A stretch of DNA of 64,000 nt from Mycobacterium sp. 155 (GTDB lineage: Bacteria; Actinomycetota; Actinomycetes; Mycobacteriales; Mycobacteriaceae), in NCBI RefSeq assembly GCF_000373905.1, contig NZ_KB892705.1:2499020-2563019 (forward strand), in the 5' to 3' direction. The stretch's first letter is position 1, and every line of letters starts with the position of its first letter. The notes under the pieces were generated by a model that was not told the DNA's origin, did no database searches, and saw nothing but the letters and a program-made list of their open reading frames with translations. Positions 35,824-48,232 of this stretch are shown here, piece by piece. The position numbers and the translations under genes are program-made.

Positions 35824-36605
35824 AACAGCCCCGGCTCTTGCGCTTCGGGCTTGGCCGGTTCGATCAGCTCCGGGCCGTTGTTACGCACGCTGTTGACCAG
35901 CCGGGAGACCTCACGGATGGCGATACAGTCCAGGTCGCCGTGGCCGCGTAACAGTCCCTCGTCGATCGGCGCATCCGGGTCCAGCCAGTGGTCCCAATCG
36001 CGTTCGCTGACGGTCAGTGGCATCCGGTCGTGGATCTCCGCAAGCGGCCCAGCGGCGTCGGTGGTGATGATGGTGCAGCTCAGCAGCGGGGGCGCATCCT
36101 TCGGTGCACCGTGGGGTCGCCACGTCGACCACAGCCCGGCCATGAACAGCAATTCTCCGTCGGCCCCGTACATGTAGAACGGGGTCTTGCTCGCCTTCTT
36201 TCCGTCGGCGACGGGATTGGGGCGCCACTCGTACCAACCGTCCATCGGGATCAGGCAGCGCTTGTTCTTGGCCGAGTTGCGGAAGGCCGGTGAGCTGGTC
36301 ACCTTGTCGGCCCGAGCGTTGATCAGCAGCGGCCCCTTGTTGTCCGGGCCGCCGTCCTCGGCTGTCTTCACCCACGGCGGGATCAGCCCCCACCGCATCG
36401 AGCGCACTCGCCGGGTCGACTCGTCGTCAGGTTCGGTGTGCCGCTTGACCACGCTGCTGATGATCGTCGTCGGCGCCACGTTGTAGTTGGCGCCGGGGAG
36501 GTCCTTGTCCGCGGAGGCCGCCGCGCTCGCCGTGCTCTCGTCGATGGCATCGATTTTCTGGGCCAGCAGCGCCGGATCGGTGGTCACCGTGAAACGTCCA
36601 CACAT
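35820..36605 (-). CDS. SRAP/HMCES-type abasic-site protein (Rv3226c homologue)
   Basis: 261-residue SOS-response-associated peptidase fold protein (YedK/HMCES) that cross-links to abasic sites in single-stranded DNA. MCGRFTV supplies catalytic Cys2, exposed after Met removal, which fixes the start at ATG 36605. Also seen: [10 protein letters not shown] (Asn), PMDGWYEWR (Glu) and IHDRMPLTV (His), the complete active-site set. Divergent from aroA. The methyltransferase gene follows by 4-base overlap. Confidence 0.93.
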   Translation of the reverse strand: MCGRFTVTTDPALLAQKIDAIDESTASAAASADKDLPGANYNVAPTTIISSVVKRHTEPDDESTRRVRSMRWGLIPPWVKTAEDGGPDNKGPLLINARADKVTSSPAFRNSAKNKRCLIPMDGWYEWRPNPVADGKKASKTPFYMYGADGELLFMAGLWSTWRPHGAPKDAPPLLSCTIITTDAAGPLAEIHDRMPLTVSERDWDHWLDPDAPIDEGLLRGHGDLDCIAIREVSRLVNSVRNNGPELIEPAKPEAQEPGLF

Positions 36606-36679
36606 GGAGCCCATGGTTGCAGAACCTGCGGACAAGGCAGGATGTAGCTGTGCGAACACGCGGACGCGAGGAGCAGAAG

Positions 36680-37969
36680 ATGCACTGGCCTGCCCCCTCG
36701 ACGACGAGCCCGGTCGACGCCACGGTGACTGTTCCCGGCTCGAAGTCGCTGACCAACCGGGCCCTGGTGCTGGCCGCCCTGGCCACAGCGCAGGGGCCGT
36801 CGACGATCAGAGGCGCGTTGCGCAGCCGCGACACCGATCTGATGATCGACGCGGTCCGTTCGCTCGGCGTGACCGTAGACGACAGCACGGGTGACGGCAC
36901 CGAGCTGAGCATCGGTGGACGTATCTGCCCCGCCGACGACGCCCGCGTCGACTGCGGGCTCGCGGGCACGGTGCTGCGGTTCGTCCCGCCGGTCGCCGCG
37001 CTGAGCACGGCGACAGTGACCTTCGACGGCGACGAACAGGCCCGCGCCCGGCCGATCTCCCCGCTGCTGAATGGGATGCGTGCGCTCGGTGTGGACATCG
37101 ACGGCAACGGTCTACCATTCGTGGTCCGCGGTCGCGGCGCGGTGGCCGGGGGCACGGTCCGCATCGACGCCTCCGGGTCCTCGCAGTTCGTCTCCGGGCT
37201 GCTGCTCTCGGGTGCGGCGTTCACCGAAGGCGTCACCATCGTGCACACGGGCACCTCGGTGCCGTCGGCGCCACACGTGGCCATGACGGTGACGATGCTG
37301 CGCGAAGCCGGTGTACAGGTTGACGACAGCGTGGCCAACCAGTGGCGCGTCGAGCCCGGCCCCGTGGAGCCGCGCGCCTGGAACATCGAGCCCGATCTGT
37401 CCAACGCCACACCATTCCTGGCAGCCGCCCTGGTGACGGGCGGAACAGTGCGGATCGCCGGCTGGCCGCAGGCGAGCATCCAACCCGCCGACACCATCCT
37501 GGCACTGTTGGCAAAGGTCGATGCGACTGTGCGCCAGGCTGATTCAGGATTAGAGGTCACCGGCTCCAAGAGCTATGCAGGTTTCGAAGCCGATCTGCAC
37601 GATGTCGGCGAACTGGCCCCCACCGTGGCCGCGCTTGCCGCATTGGCCGCGCCGGGGTCGGTTTCCAGGCTGGGTGGCATCGCCCATCTGCGGGGGCACG
37701 AGACCGACCGGCTCGCGGCGCTGAGCACCGAGATCAACGGCCTGGGCGGCGACTGCGCCGAGACCGAGGACGGCCTGCTCATCACGGCCCGGCCGCTGCA
37801 CGGCGGGGTGTGGCGGTCCTACTCCGATCACCGGATGGCCACCGCCGGCGCGATCATCGGATTGAAGGTGCCCGGCGTCGAGGTGGAAAACGTCGAGACG
37901 ACGGCCAAGACCCTGCCGGACTTTCCAGGAATGTGGGCAGCCATGCTGGCGGACCCACGGGGGGAATAG
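36680..37969 (+). CDS. aroA: EPSP synthase
   Basis: 429-residue 3-phosphoshikimate 1-carboxyvinyltransferase, sixth step of the shikimate pathway and target of glyphosate. [20 protein letters not shown] near 14-33 holds the phosphate-binding Lys-Ser; [11 protein letters not shown] replaces the usual LGNAGTAxR, as in the mycobacterial type; [21 protein letters not shown] and [10 protein letters not shown] follow. Start ATG 36680 with GAGGAG upstream. rsgA follows after 5 bases, so they are co-transcribed. Confidence 0.96.
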   Translation: MHWPAPSTTSPVDATVTVPGSKSLTNRALVLAALATAQGPSTIRGALRSRDTDLMIDAVRSLGVTVDDSTGDGTELSIGGRICPADDARVDCGLAGTVLRFVPPVAALSTATVTFDGDEQARARPISPLLNGMRALGVDIDGNGLPFVVRGRGAVAGGTVRIDASGSSQFVSGLLLSGAAFTEGVTIVHTGTSVPSAPHVAMTVTMLREAGVQVDDSVANQWRVEPGPVEPRAWNIEPDLSNATPFLAAALVTGGTVRIAGWPQASIQPADTILALLAKVDATVRQADSGLEVTGSKSYAGFEADLHDVGELAPTVAALAALAAPGSVSRLGGIAHLRGHETDRLAALSTEINGLGGDCAETEDGLLITARPLHGGVWRSYSDHRMATAGAIIGLKVPGVEVENVETTAKTLPDFPGMWAAMLADPRGE

Positions 37970-37974
37970 GCGAT

Positions 37975-38970
37975 TTGAGCCCGCGGGGCAGCAATTTTCG
38001 GGACTACGACGAATCCGATGTCCGGATCAGGCCGGGTCGGGGCACCCGTCCGCGCACCAAGACCAGGCCTGAACACGCCGATGCCCGCTCCGCAATGGTC
38101 GTCACGGTGGACCGCGGCCGGTGGGGGTGCGCGCTGGACCGCGACCCGGATCGTCGCGTCACCGCGATGCGGGCGCGTGAACTCGGCCGAACCCCGATCG
38201 TGGTGGGCGACGATGTGGACGTCGTCGGGGATCTGTCGGGCCGTCCCGACACCCTGGCCCGCATCGTGCGGCGCGGTGAGCGACGAACGGTGTTGCGCCG
38301 CACCGCCGATGACACGGACCCTACCGAGCGGGTGGTGGTCGCCAATGCCGACCAGCTGCTCATCGTGGTGGCGCTGGCCGACCCGCCGCCGCGCACGGGG
38401 TTCGTCGAGCGTGCGCTCATCGCCGCATACGCCGGCGGGCTCAGACCGATTCTGTGCCTCACGAAGTCGGATCTGGCGCCGCCGGAGGCCTTCACCGAAC
38501 AGTTCGCCGATCTGGATCTGACGATCGTCAACGCCGGGCGCGATGATCCGCTCGACGCGGTTGCGCCACTGTTGGGCGGTGAGGTGACGGTTTTCCTGGG
38601 CCATTCCGGCGTGGGCAAGTCCACGCTCGTCAATCGCCTTGTGCCTGAAGCCGATCGCGCGACCGGCGAGGTGTCGGGCGTCGGTAAGGGTAAGCACACG
38701 TCAACTCAGTCCGTTGCGCTACCGCTCGACGGCGCGGGCTGGGTGATCGACACTCCGGGGATCCGCTCGTTCGGGTTGGCCCACATCGAGCCGGACGACG
38801 TGCTGTTGGCGTTCTCCGATCTGACCGAGGCCATCGCCGATTGTCCACGGGGTTGCGGGCACATGGGTCCGCCCGCAGACCCGGAGTGCGCGCTCGATCA
38901 GCTGTCGGGTCCGGCGGCGGATCGTGTTGCCGCGGCTCGCCGCCTGTTGGCCGTGCTGAAGGAAACCTGA
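37975..38970 (+). CDS. rsgA: RsgA, ribosome small-subunit GTPase
   Basis: 331-residue circularly permuted GTPase that checks late 30S assembly (Rv3228 homologue). OB-fold N-terminus (about 40-100). G motifs occur in permuted order: TKSDLAPP (G4), then GHSGVGKSTLVNRL (G1), TSTQSVAL (G2) and IDTPGIRSFGL (G3). Zinc domain CPRGCGHMGPPADPEC at about 288-303. It probably starts at TTG 37975 (LSPRGSNFRDYDESDV), five bases after the aroA stop; an upstream start would overlap aroA. Confidence 0.93.
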   Translation: MSPRGSNFRDYDESDVRIRPGRGTRPRTKTRPEHADARSAMVVTVDRGRWGCALDRDPDRRVTAMRARELGRTPIVVGDDVDVVGDLSGRPDTLARIVRRGERRTVLRRTADDTDPTERVVVANADQLLIVVALADPPPRTGFVERALIAAYAGGLRPILCLTKSDLAPPEAFTEQFADLDLTIVNAGRDDPLDAVAPLLGGEVTVFLGHSGVGKSTLVNRLVPEADRATGEVSGVGKGKHTSTQSVALPLDGAGWVIDTPGIRSFGLAHIEPDDVLLAFSDLTEAIADCPRGCGHMGPPADPECALDQLSGPAADRVAAARRLLAVLKET

Positions 38971-39007
38971 GCTCAGTCTTCGCCTTCCTGAATACCCGGA
39001 AACGACA

Positions 39008-39054
39008 ACTGCGGTGAGATCAGCAGTCCGGATGGACCGCGATCTCACCGCAGT
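39008..39054. terminator. Bidirectional hairpin between rsgA and desA3
   Basis: ACTGCGGTGAGATC (39008-39021) pairs perfectly with GATCTCACCGCAGT (39041-39054); the 19-base loop contains a nested GTCC/GGAC stem. The 14-bp stem lies between two convergent stops, 38 bases after rsgA and 15 before the desA3 stop. Likely terminator for both. Confidence 0.8.
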
Positions 39055-39068
39055 GTCGACGCGTCAGC

Positions 39069-40352
39069 TTACGAGGCGTGCCCGACGGCCCGCTTGGTCG
39101 CTCGGCGCTCACGGCGCCACTCGCGCACGGTCTCGAACGCGGTCTTGAGGCCGCGCCGGCGCCCGGTGACGGGATCGGTCCCGATGAATCCGCCTTCCAG
39201 GGCGTCCAACTCGGCGAACATCCGCTCGCTGTGCGTCTCCGGAGCATCGTCGGCGGTGTCCCGCAGGAACCTGTTCGGCAAAGACAGCTTGGCGATCGTG
39301 CGCCACGACTTGCCGTACTGCACCAGGAACGACCCCGTGGTGTACGGCAGGTCGTACTTGTCGCACAGCGCCTGCACCCGAATCGAGATCTCGTAGAGCC
39401 GGTTGCTCGGCAGATCCGGATACAGGTGATGCTCGATCTGGTGGCACAGGTTGCCGCTCATGAACCGCAGCACCGGGCCGTTCTCGAAGTTGGCGCTGCC
39501 CAGCATCTGCCGCAGGTACCAGTGGCCGCGGCTCTCACCGATCATGTCGGTCTTGGTGAACTTCTCTGCACCATCGGGGAAATGACCGCAGAAGATCACG
39601 GCGTTGGCCCACACGTTGCGGATGATATTGGCCACCGCGTTGGCTTTCAGGGTGGACTTGAAGGTCGCACCGGGTGACAGTGAGGTCAGCGCCGGCCAGA
39701 CGACGTAGTCCTTGGCCAACTGATGGCTGGCCTTGATGCCGAATTCCTTGATCCTGATCAACGTGGCCTTGCGGTCGTCGCGACCCTTGAAGATCTTGCC
39801 GAGCTCCAGGTGCTGCAGCCCGACACCCCATTCGAACAACACGCACAGCATGGTGTTGTAGAACAGGTTGAGCAGGTTGAAGGGCTTCCACCGCTGATCA
39901 CGCGTGACCCGGATCAGGCCGTAGCCGATGTCATCGTCCATGCCGAGGATGTTGGTGTACTTGTGGTGCATGAAGTTGTGGGTGAACCGCCAGTGCTTGG
40001 ACGCCCCGCTCATGTCCCACTCCCACGACGAGGAGTGAATCTCGGGATCGTTCATCCAGTCCCACTGGCCGTGCATGACGTTGTGGCCGATCTCCATGTT
40101 CTCGATGATCTTGGCCACGCCCAGGGTCGCCGTACCCGCCCACCAGGCCGAACGTCGTGTGCTGGCCGCCAGCATCAGCCGGGCCGCCACCTCGAGGGCG
40201 CGCTGCGCAGCGATCGTGCGGCGGATATAGCGCGCATCGCGCTCCCCGCGGGAGTCTTCGATGTCCTGACGGATCGCATCGAGCTCGATGCCCAGGTTCT
40301 CGATATCGGCCTCAGTGAGATGCGCGTACGCGGGAACGTCGGTGATAGCCAT
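39069..40352 (-). CDS. desA3: Membrane acyl-CoA delta-9 desaturase (DesA3 homologue)
   Basis: 427-residue di-iron membrane desaturase (Rv3229c type) that makes oleic acid from stearoyl-CoA. Three His boxes: GHNVMHGQ (near 107-114), HNFMHHKY (near 145-152) and HQIEHHLYPDLP (near 308-319). Hydrophobic segments lie between. The M. tuberculosis enzyme works with the adjacent reductase. The 68-base gap to that gene carries two TACG-N4-CGTA palindromes, so desA3 has its own promoter/operator. Confidence 0.94.
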   Translation of the reverse strand: MAITDVPAYAHLTEADIENLGIELDAIRQDIEDSRGERDARYIRRTIAAQRALEVAARLMLAASTRRSAWWAGTATLGVAKIIENMEIGHNVMHGQWDWMNDPEIHSSSWEWDMSGASKHWRFTHNFMHHKYTNILGMDDDIGYGLIRVTRDQRWKPFNLLNLFYNTMLCVLFEWGVGLQHLELGKIFKGRDDRKATLIRIKEFGIKASHQLAKDYVVWPALTSLSPGATFKSTLKANAVANIIRNVWANAVIFCGHFPDGAEKFTKTDMIGESRGHWYLRQMLGSANFENGPVLRFMSGNLCHQIEHHLYPDLPSNRLYEISIRVQALCDKYDLPYTTGSFLVQYGKSWRTIAKLSLPNRFLRDTADDAPETHSERMFAELDALEGGFIGTDPVTGRRRGLKTAFETVREWRRERRATKRAVGHAS

Positions 40353-40374
40353 CGTCAGCCTCCTCTCTCTTACC

Positions 40375-40401
40375 TACGCTAGCGTAACCTACGTTACCGT
40401 A
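40375..40401. promoter_or_regulatory. Paired operator upstream of desA3
   Basis: Two 12-bp palindromes: TACGCTAGCGTA (40375-40386, perfect) and TACGTTACCGTA (40390-40401). Both fit TACG-N4-CGTA and start 15 bases apart. The second is the centre of a longer dyad, GTAACCTACG...CGTAGGTTAC (40384-40407). A similar pair lies before the reductase gene. The form suggests a TetR-type regulator binding as two dimers. Confidence 0.75.
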
Positions 40402-40420
40402 GGTTACCAGTCAGTAAAGT

Positions 40421-41569
40421 TTAAACGTCGAGTACACAATCGCCGGAAGCCGCCGAAATACAGGTTTGAATCCGGTTCCCGGGTTCATATTCGACGCCCG
40501 TACGCAAGTCGCGGACGTGTCCACCGACCAGACCCACGACGCAGGACTGGCAGATACCCATCCGGCACCCGAAGGGCATCTGGATGCCGACCTGTTCGCC
40601 CGCATCCATCAGCGGCGTCGCACCGTCGGCTTCGACGGTCTTGCCACTGCGCTCGAACGTCACGGTGCCACCGACCCCGTGCACCGCGGCCCGCGACACC
40701 GCGAACCGTTCCAAGTGCAGATGCTCGGGGATACCCGCCGCCGCCCACACCTTCTCGGCGTCGTTGAGCATGCCTTCCGGTCCACACGCCCAGGCCTGGC
40801 GTTCCTGCCAGTCCGGCACCGCCTCGGCCAGCCGGGACAGGTCCAGCCGCCCCTCTGTGCGGGTGGTGCGCAGCTGCAATCGGTAGCCCGGATGAGCTTC
40901 GTGCAGCTCGGCCAGCTCGGTAGCGAACATCACGTCCGATTCGGTCGGCGCCGAATGCACATGGATGATGTCGGTGACCTGATCGCGACGCACCAGCGTG
41001 CGCAGCATCGACATGACCGGGGTGATGCCGGAGCCGGCGGTCAAGAACAGTACCGACGCCGGCGCCGGATCGGGCAGGACGAAGTTGCCCTGCGGGGCAG
41101 CCAGCCGCACCACGGTGCCTGGCGCCAGGCCGTTGACCAGGTGGCTGGACAGGAATCCCTCGGGCATCGCCTTGACGGTGATGGCGATGGTGCGCTGACC
41201 GGCGATCGGATGCTTGTCCGGCACCGAGGTCAGCGAGTAGGAGCGCCAGCGCCACCGGCCGTCCATCAGCACACCGATTCCGATGTACTGCCCGGGCTCG
41301 TAATCGAACGAGAATCCCCAGCCCGGCTTGACCACCAGCGTCGCGGAATCGGCGGTCTCCTGCCGGACCTCGACCACCTTTCCCCGCAACTCGCGAGCCG
41401 ACCACAGCGGGTTAGCGAGCTTCAGGTAGTCGTCAGGCAGCAGCGGTGTGGTGATCCGGCCCGCAATGGTGCGTAACGCATGCCAGCCGGGACGCTCCTT
41501 GGCACCCGCGACAGTGGGGCGAACAGTGTCGGCCACATTGGCCGAGAATTTTATGGAGTTCTTGGCCAT
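40421..41569 (-). CDS. Ferredoxin-NAD(P)H reductase partner of DesA3
   Basis: 382-residue flavo-iron-sulfur oxidoreductase (Rv3230c homologue) supplying electrons to DesA3. FAD region [13 protein letters not shown] (near 105-117), NAD(P) part [19 protein letters not shown] (near 175-193), and a C-terminal plant-type 2Fe-2S domain with [12 protein letters not shown] and TCISA (four cluster Cys). The operator pair lies only 8 bases before ATG 41569, so the transcript must be leaderless or nearly so. Same strand as desA3. Confidence 0.92.
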   Translation of the reverse strand: MAKNSIKFSANVADTVRPTVAGAKERPGWHALRTIAGRITTPLLPDDYLKLANPLWSARELRGKVVEVRQETADSATLVVKPGWGFSFDYEPGQYIGIGVLMDGRWRWRSYSLTSVPDKHPIAGQRTIAITVKAMPEGFLSSHLVNGLAPGTVVRLAAPQGNFVLPDPAPASVLFLTAGSGITPVMSMLRTLVRRDQVTDIIHVHSAPTESDVMFATELAELHEAHPGYRLQLRTTRTEGRLDLSRLAEAVPDWQERQAWACGPEGMLNDAEKVWAAAGIPEHLHLERFAVSRAAVHGVGGTVTFERSGKTVEADGATPLMDAGEQVGIQMPFGCRMGICQSCVVGLVGGHVRDLRTGVEYEPGNRIQTCISAASGDCVLDV

Positions 41570-41576
41570 GACAACC

Positions 41577-41603
41577 TACGGTACCGTAACTTACGGTGTC
41601 GTA
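41577..41603. promoter_or_regulatory. Paired operator upstream of the desaturase reductase
   Basis: TACGGTACCGTA (41577-41588, perfect palindrome) and TACGGTGTCGTA (41592-41603), both TACG-N4-CGTA, again 15 bases apart from start to start. It repeats the architecture before desA3 and sits directly before the start codon, where a bound protein would block transcription. Confidence 0.75.
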
Positions 41604-41693
41604 GCCAGCCTTGGCATTCGATGAGCGGCACAAGTCATGCTCCTGATTCTCCACCAGATCCGCAGCCTCGGCGATGGCGAAAACAGGGTTTAT

Positions 41694-42191
41694 TCAGAGC
41701 AGTTCGAGCAGAAACGGCAATTCCTGCGGCGCATACCAGGCCAGGTCGTGATCCTGGGCATCCCCCACGGTGAGCTCGGCGTCCTCGTCACCGAGGTCCG
41801 CAGCGTCGACCACGTCCACCGCCGCCAGCACGGCAGATTCGGCAGCGGCGTTGTCCACGTAGACAGCGATGACATCCTCGATGGCCGCCGGCCCTGACAG
41901 CCGCACGACCGCGTCGTCGAGATCGGGCCGCGGCTTGGCCGTCGCCACATCGGCAACCACCACCGCGCGACGAGGCGGCAGGTCGGTATCACCCCCGCTA
42001 GCCAACAGGCGCAGCGAGGCCAACGCGGCCTCTCGCAGCGCGACTTCGGCTAGTTCATCGTCGTCGCCCGCGGCGTAGGCCTCCCGCAGGGTCGGGGTCA
42101 CCGCGAACGCGGTCCCATTCATGACACGCAGGGACCGGTCGGCGACGAGTTGTTGCAGGCCGGCCAGAGTCGCCGGGATGTAGACGTGCAC
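41694..42191 (-). CDS. Conserved hypothetical protein (Rv3231c homologue)
   Basis: 165-residue acidic soluble protein starting MHVYIPATLAGLQQLVADRS, with ALREAALASLRLLASG and a C-terminus DHDLAWYAPQELPFLLELL. Matches the DUF6912-type family found in actinobacteria, always unlinked to a clear activity. Follows ppk2 by 30 bases on the same strand and is probably co-transcribed. Function unknown. Confidence 0.8.
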   Translation of the reverse strand: MHVYIPATLAGLQQLVADRSLRVMNGTAFAVTPTLREAYAAGDDDELAEVALREAALASLRLLASGGDTDLPPRRAVVVADVATAKPRPDLDDAVVRLSGPAAIEDVIAVYVDNAAAESAVLAAVDVVDAADLGDEDAELTVGDAQDHDLAWYAPQELPFLLELL

Positions 42192-42221
42192 TCCGCGAGA
42201 TTAGCCCGCCCAGGCCCCGAG

Positions 42222-43079
42222 CTACTCGCAGTCCCCGATCAACGTCGCGACATGATCGCCGACGTAGCGGGCCAGATCCCGTGACGGACGCCGGTAGCCT
42301 CCGGTCAACACGGGCCGATCGGGCAGTGTCACCTGCGGCCGCTCCACGTCGTGGTAGTCGATGGTGGACAGCAGATGCGCCATCATATTGAGCCGGGCAT
42401 GCTTCTTGACGTCGGATTCGACGACATACCAAGGACTTTGCGGCGTGTCGGTGTGAACCATCATCTGGTCCTTGGCCCGTGAATAATCCTCCCAGCGGTA
42501 CACCGATTCCAGATCCATCGGCGAGAGCTTCCACTGCCGCATCGGATCGTCCTGCCGCGACCGGAACCGACGCAACTGCTCGTCGTCGGACACCGAGAAC
42601 CAGTACTTGCGCAACAGGATCCCGTCCTCGAGCAGCATCTGCTCGAAGATCGGTGTCTGGCGCAGGAACAAGTGATGCTCTTGCGGCGTGCAGAACTCCA
42701 TGACCTGTTCGACGCCGGCCCGGTTGTACCAGGACCGGTCGAACAGCACGATCTCGCCCTTGGCGGGCAGGTGCGCGACGTAGCGTTGGTAATACCATTG
42801 GCCCCGTTCGCGTTCTGTGGGTGCGGGCAGCGCGGCCACCCGCGCGATCCGCGGGCTGAGATACTCGGTGATCCGCTTGATGGTGCCACCCTTGCCCGCG
42901 GCGTCGCGGCCCTCGAACACCACCACGATGCGAGCGCCGGTATGCCGGACCCACTCCTGCATCCTCACGAACTCTGTTTGCAGCCGGAACAACTCGGCCT
43001 CATACACCTTGTTCGAGAGCTTCGGCTTGCCGTCGCGCTTCCGGCCGCCGGCCGACCCGCCGTTCGATGCTGTATCCAT
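42222..43079 (-). CDS. ppk2: Polyphosphate kinase 2
   Basis: 285-residue PPK2 enzyme (Rv3232c homologue) that uses polyphosphate to phosphorylate nucleotides, mainly GDP to GTP in mycobacteria. Walker A VVFEGRDAAGKGGTIKRIT near 52-70; Walker B IVLFDRSWYNRAGVE near 108-122; conserved RQDDPMRQWKLSPMD and SPWYVVESD. Single-domain type. In the order WS/DGAT-ppk2-Rv3231c on one strand. Confidence 0.95.
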   Translation of the reverse strand: MDTASNGGSAGGRKRDGKPKLSNKVYEAELFRLQTEFVRMQEWVRHTGARIVVVFEGRDAAGKGGTIKRITEYLSPRIARVAALPAPTERERGQWYYQRYVAHLPAKGEIVLFDRSWYNRAGVEQVMEFCTPQEHHLFLRQTPIFEQMLLEDGILLRKYWFSVSDDEQLRRFRSRQDDPMRQWKLSPMDLESVYRWEDYSRAKDQMMVHTDTPQSPWYVVESDVKKHARLNMMAHLLSTIDYHDVERPQVTLPDRPVLTGGYRRPSRDLARYVGDHVATLIGDCE

Positions 43080-43125
43080 TCACGAATTCTAGGAGTGCAT
43101 TCCGCGGTGCGGGATGTCGACGGCC

Positions 43126-44535
43126 TCATCTGGCCGCATCGAGCAGCTCCTCCAGCGACTCGCGCAGCAGGCTCGGCACCACGTCGACATCGCTCATGGC
43201 GTCGCGGTCGGCGTTGATCCCGAAGTACAGCATGCCGTTGTAGGAAGTCACACCGATCGCCAACACCTGGTTCTGCAGCAGCGGCGGTACCGCGTAGGTC
43301 TCCAGCAGCTTGGTCCCCGCGACGTACATCTGCTTCTGCGCCCCAGGCACATTGGTGATCAGCAGATTGAACTGCCGTGCCGAGAAGCCGGTGGCCACCC
43401 GAATCCCCATGGCATGCAACGTCGGCGGAGCGAACCCCGACAGCGTGACGATGGTGCGCGCATCGACCAGACTGGCTGCGGTGGAGTGTGATTCGGTGGC
43501 GTGGGCGATCTGGGATAGCCGCACGACGGGGTTACCCTCCCCCACCGGCAGGTCGACCAGGAACGGAGACACCTCACTGATCGCCTGGCCGGGTGCCGTC
43601 GAATCCAATTCGGCGTCCGGATACACCGACATCGGCGCCATCGCCCGCACCGTGGTGGTGGGCGTCACCGGCTCGCCGCGAGACAGCAACCAGTTGCGCA
43701 GCGCCCCGGCCACCACCGCGAGCACCACGTCGTTGATGTCGCAGTCGTAGCGGGCTCGCACCGTCCGGTAATCCTCCAGCCGATGCTCGGCCACAGTGAA
43801 CCGGCGATTGCGCGACACCGTGGCGTTCAACGGGCTGCTGGGCGCAGTGCCACGGGCCACGGTGCGGACCACATCGGCCACCCGGCGCCCGACGGCGGCC
43901 AGCTCACCACTGTTGGTGGCCACGTCGATGACGGCGTCCCGCACGGCCGCCAGCTGGCTGGTCGGCCGGGCGATCCACTCGCCGATGGCGCCGAGCACGA
44001 GCTTCCTGTCGCTGGGTTCACGGGCCGGAATCCAGATGTCCTCGCCGAACTCCGGCGGCTTCTGGGTGCGGTCGGCGATCACGTGGCCGATCTCCAGGGC
44101 CGTCATCCCGTTCACCAATGCCTGGTGGGACCTGGTGTAGATGGCGATCCGGTTCTTCGTGAGGCCCTCGACAAGGTACATCTCCCACAGCGGACGCGTC
44201 TTGTCCAGCGGTCGGGAACCCAGCCGCGCGACCAGATCGTGCAGCTGCGCATCGCTACCCGGAGATGGCAGCGCCGAGCGACGGATGTGATAGGTGATAT
44301 CGAAGTCACGGTCGTCGACCCAAACCGGTCGGGCCAGCCCCAGAGTCACCTCCCGCACCTTCTGGCGGTACCGGGGAATCTGCGGCAGCCGCCGTTCGAC
44401 GGTCGCCAGCAGCGTCTCGTAGCTCAGCCCGGCCCGAGGTTTGCGCAGGATCTCCAGCGACCCCACATACATTGGAGTCGAAGAGTTCTCCAGGTGGTAG
44501 AACGTCGCGTCGGACGCCGACAGCCTGCTCACCAT
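43126..44535 (-). CDS. Wax ester synthase/diacylglycerol acyltransferase homologue (Tgs type)
   Basis: 469 residues, full length. In M. tuberculosis the place is held by two shorter genes, Rv3233c and tgs3 (Rv3234c), which look like pieces of this one. WS/DGAT proteins join fatty acyl-CoA to diacylglycerol or alcohol. Seen: LSASDATFYHLENSSTPMYV at the start, PLDKTRPLWEMYLVEGL, and NLLITNVPGAQKQMYVAG at the C-terminus. The catalytic motif HHxxxDG is SHQALVNG here (near 135), with first His and Asp replaced. Activity may be altered. The 201-base gap to Rv3235 has a 14-bp direct repeat. Confidence 0.87.
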   Translation of the reverse strand: MVSRLSASDATFYHLENSSTPMYVGSLEILRKPRAGLSYETLLATVERRLPQIPRYRQKVREVTLGLARPVWVDDRDFDITYHIRRSALPSPGSDAQLHDLVARLGSRPLDKTRPLWEMYLVEGLTKNRIAIYTRSHQALVNGMTALEIGHVIADRTQKPPEFGEDIWIPAREPSDRKLVLGAIGEWIARPTSQLAAVRDAVIDVATNSGELAAVGRRVADVVRTVARGTAPSSPLNATVSRNRRFTVAEHRLEDYRTVRARYDCDINDVVLAVVAGALRNWLLSRGEPVTPTTTVRAMAPMSVYPDAELDSTAPGQAISEVSPFLVDLPVGEGNPVVRLSQIAHATESHSTAASLVDARTIVTLSGFAPPTLHAMGIRVATGFSARQFNLLITNVPGAQKQMYVAGTKLLETYAVPPLLQNQVLAIGVTSYNGMLYFGINADRDAMSDVDVVPSLLRESLEELLDAAR

Positions 44536-44570
44536 GCGGCGCCAACCTCCCCTTCAGTCGCCAGGAACCC

Positions 44571-44635
44571 CGTCACGGTAACCGGCCGTGCTGATGGCAC
44601 GCATCACGGGTGCTGGGGGCTGTCACGGTATCCGG
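44571..44635. repeat. Direct repeat in the WS/DGAT-Rv3235 divergent promoter
   Basis: GTCACGGTAACCGG (44572-44585) and GTCACGGTATCCGG (44622-44635), one mismatch, 50 bases apart from start to start. Both copies lie in the divergent promoter region, at a spacing of about five helical turns. It could be a regulator site or chance. Confidence 0.45.
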
Positions 44636-44736
44636 CGAAACTGGCGCGCGTGCCAGCAATTCGAGCGTGCGATGATGGACAGGTCTGCACCTCTCCAGCA
44701 GATGCGTCCCGCCTGTTCCCACTGCTGGAGATTGCC

Positions 44737-45218
44737 GTGCCCATCCCGGAAACCACCCCCACGTTGTCGTTGACCGCCCCAGTGGTCGACTGTGAGCCGC
44801 CCCCGCGGCCGCTCGGCCCGGTGGCTCTCACGCCGTGCCCGGCGCCCACGACACTGCACCGGCCGAGCCCACGCCGGTTGCGGTTGGTCGAGCCGCCGGC
44901 GGACCTTCCACCGCAGACCGGGGCGGCACAGTTCGCCGAGCTGGCGCTGCGCCGAGTGCTGGAGGTCGTTGACCGACGCCGGCCGCCTGCACAGCTGCGG
45001 CCGCTGATGAGCTCTCAGGTGCTCGACGCAGTGCTGGCCCTTCCACCGGCTCGGCAACCGGCAGCAGCAACCCTGCGCCGGGTGCGGTTACGCACTGCAC
45101 CGGGGCCCGGCGGGGCAGAGGTGTTCGCCACCTTCAGCCGCGGGCCGCGAGTGCACGCCATCGCTGCAAGAATCGAATTGCGCAGCGGCCGTTGGCAACT
45201 GACTGCCCTGCAGGTCGG

Positions 45219-45222
<4 letters not shown>
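44737..45222 (+). CDS. Rv3235-family protein
   Basis: 161-residue protein, Pro/Ala/Arg rich in its first 65 residues, then a compact C-terminal domain ([20 protein letters not shown], then [20 protein letters not shown] and [11 protein letters not shown]). It matches the Rv3235 family, which is unknown in function and always beside secA1. Start GTG 44737 is decided by GGAG six bases upstream. Its stop overlaps the secA1 stop. Confidence 0.8.
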
Positions 45223-48083
<2,861 letters not shown>

Positions 48084-48186
48084 GCTATATCCCCTGTGGG
48101 TATCGATGGATCTTCGAGTGTTGATCGTGGTCCATCGTAGGTGACCGGTCGAAATCCCCGGTTGCACTCACCGGCGGAGACGAAAA

Positions 48187-48214
48187 CGCACCCCGGATCG
48201 CTCCGAGGTGCGTT
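48187..48214 (-). terminator. Intrinsic terminator of hpf
   Basis: Minus strand CGCACC-T-CGGA-GCGA-TCCG-G-GGTGCG followed by TTTTCG. A 10-bp stem with one mismatch and a U tract, just after the hpf stop. It separates hpf from secA1. Confidence 0.85.
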
Positions 48215-48232
48215 TGCGGCCGGCCTGGTCGA

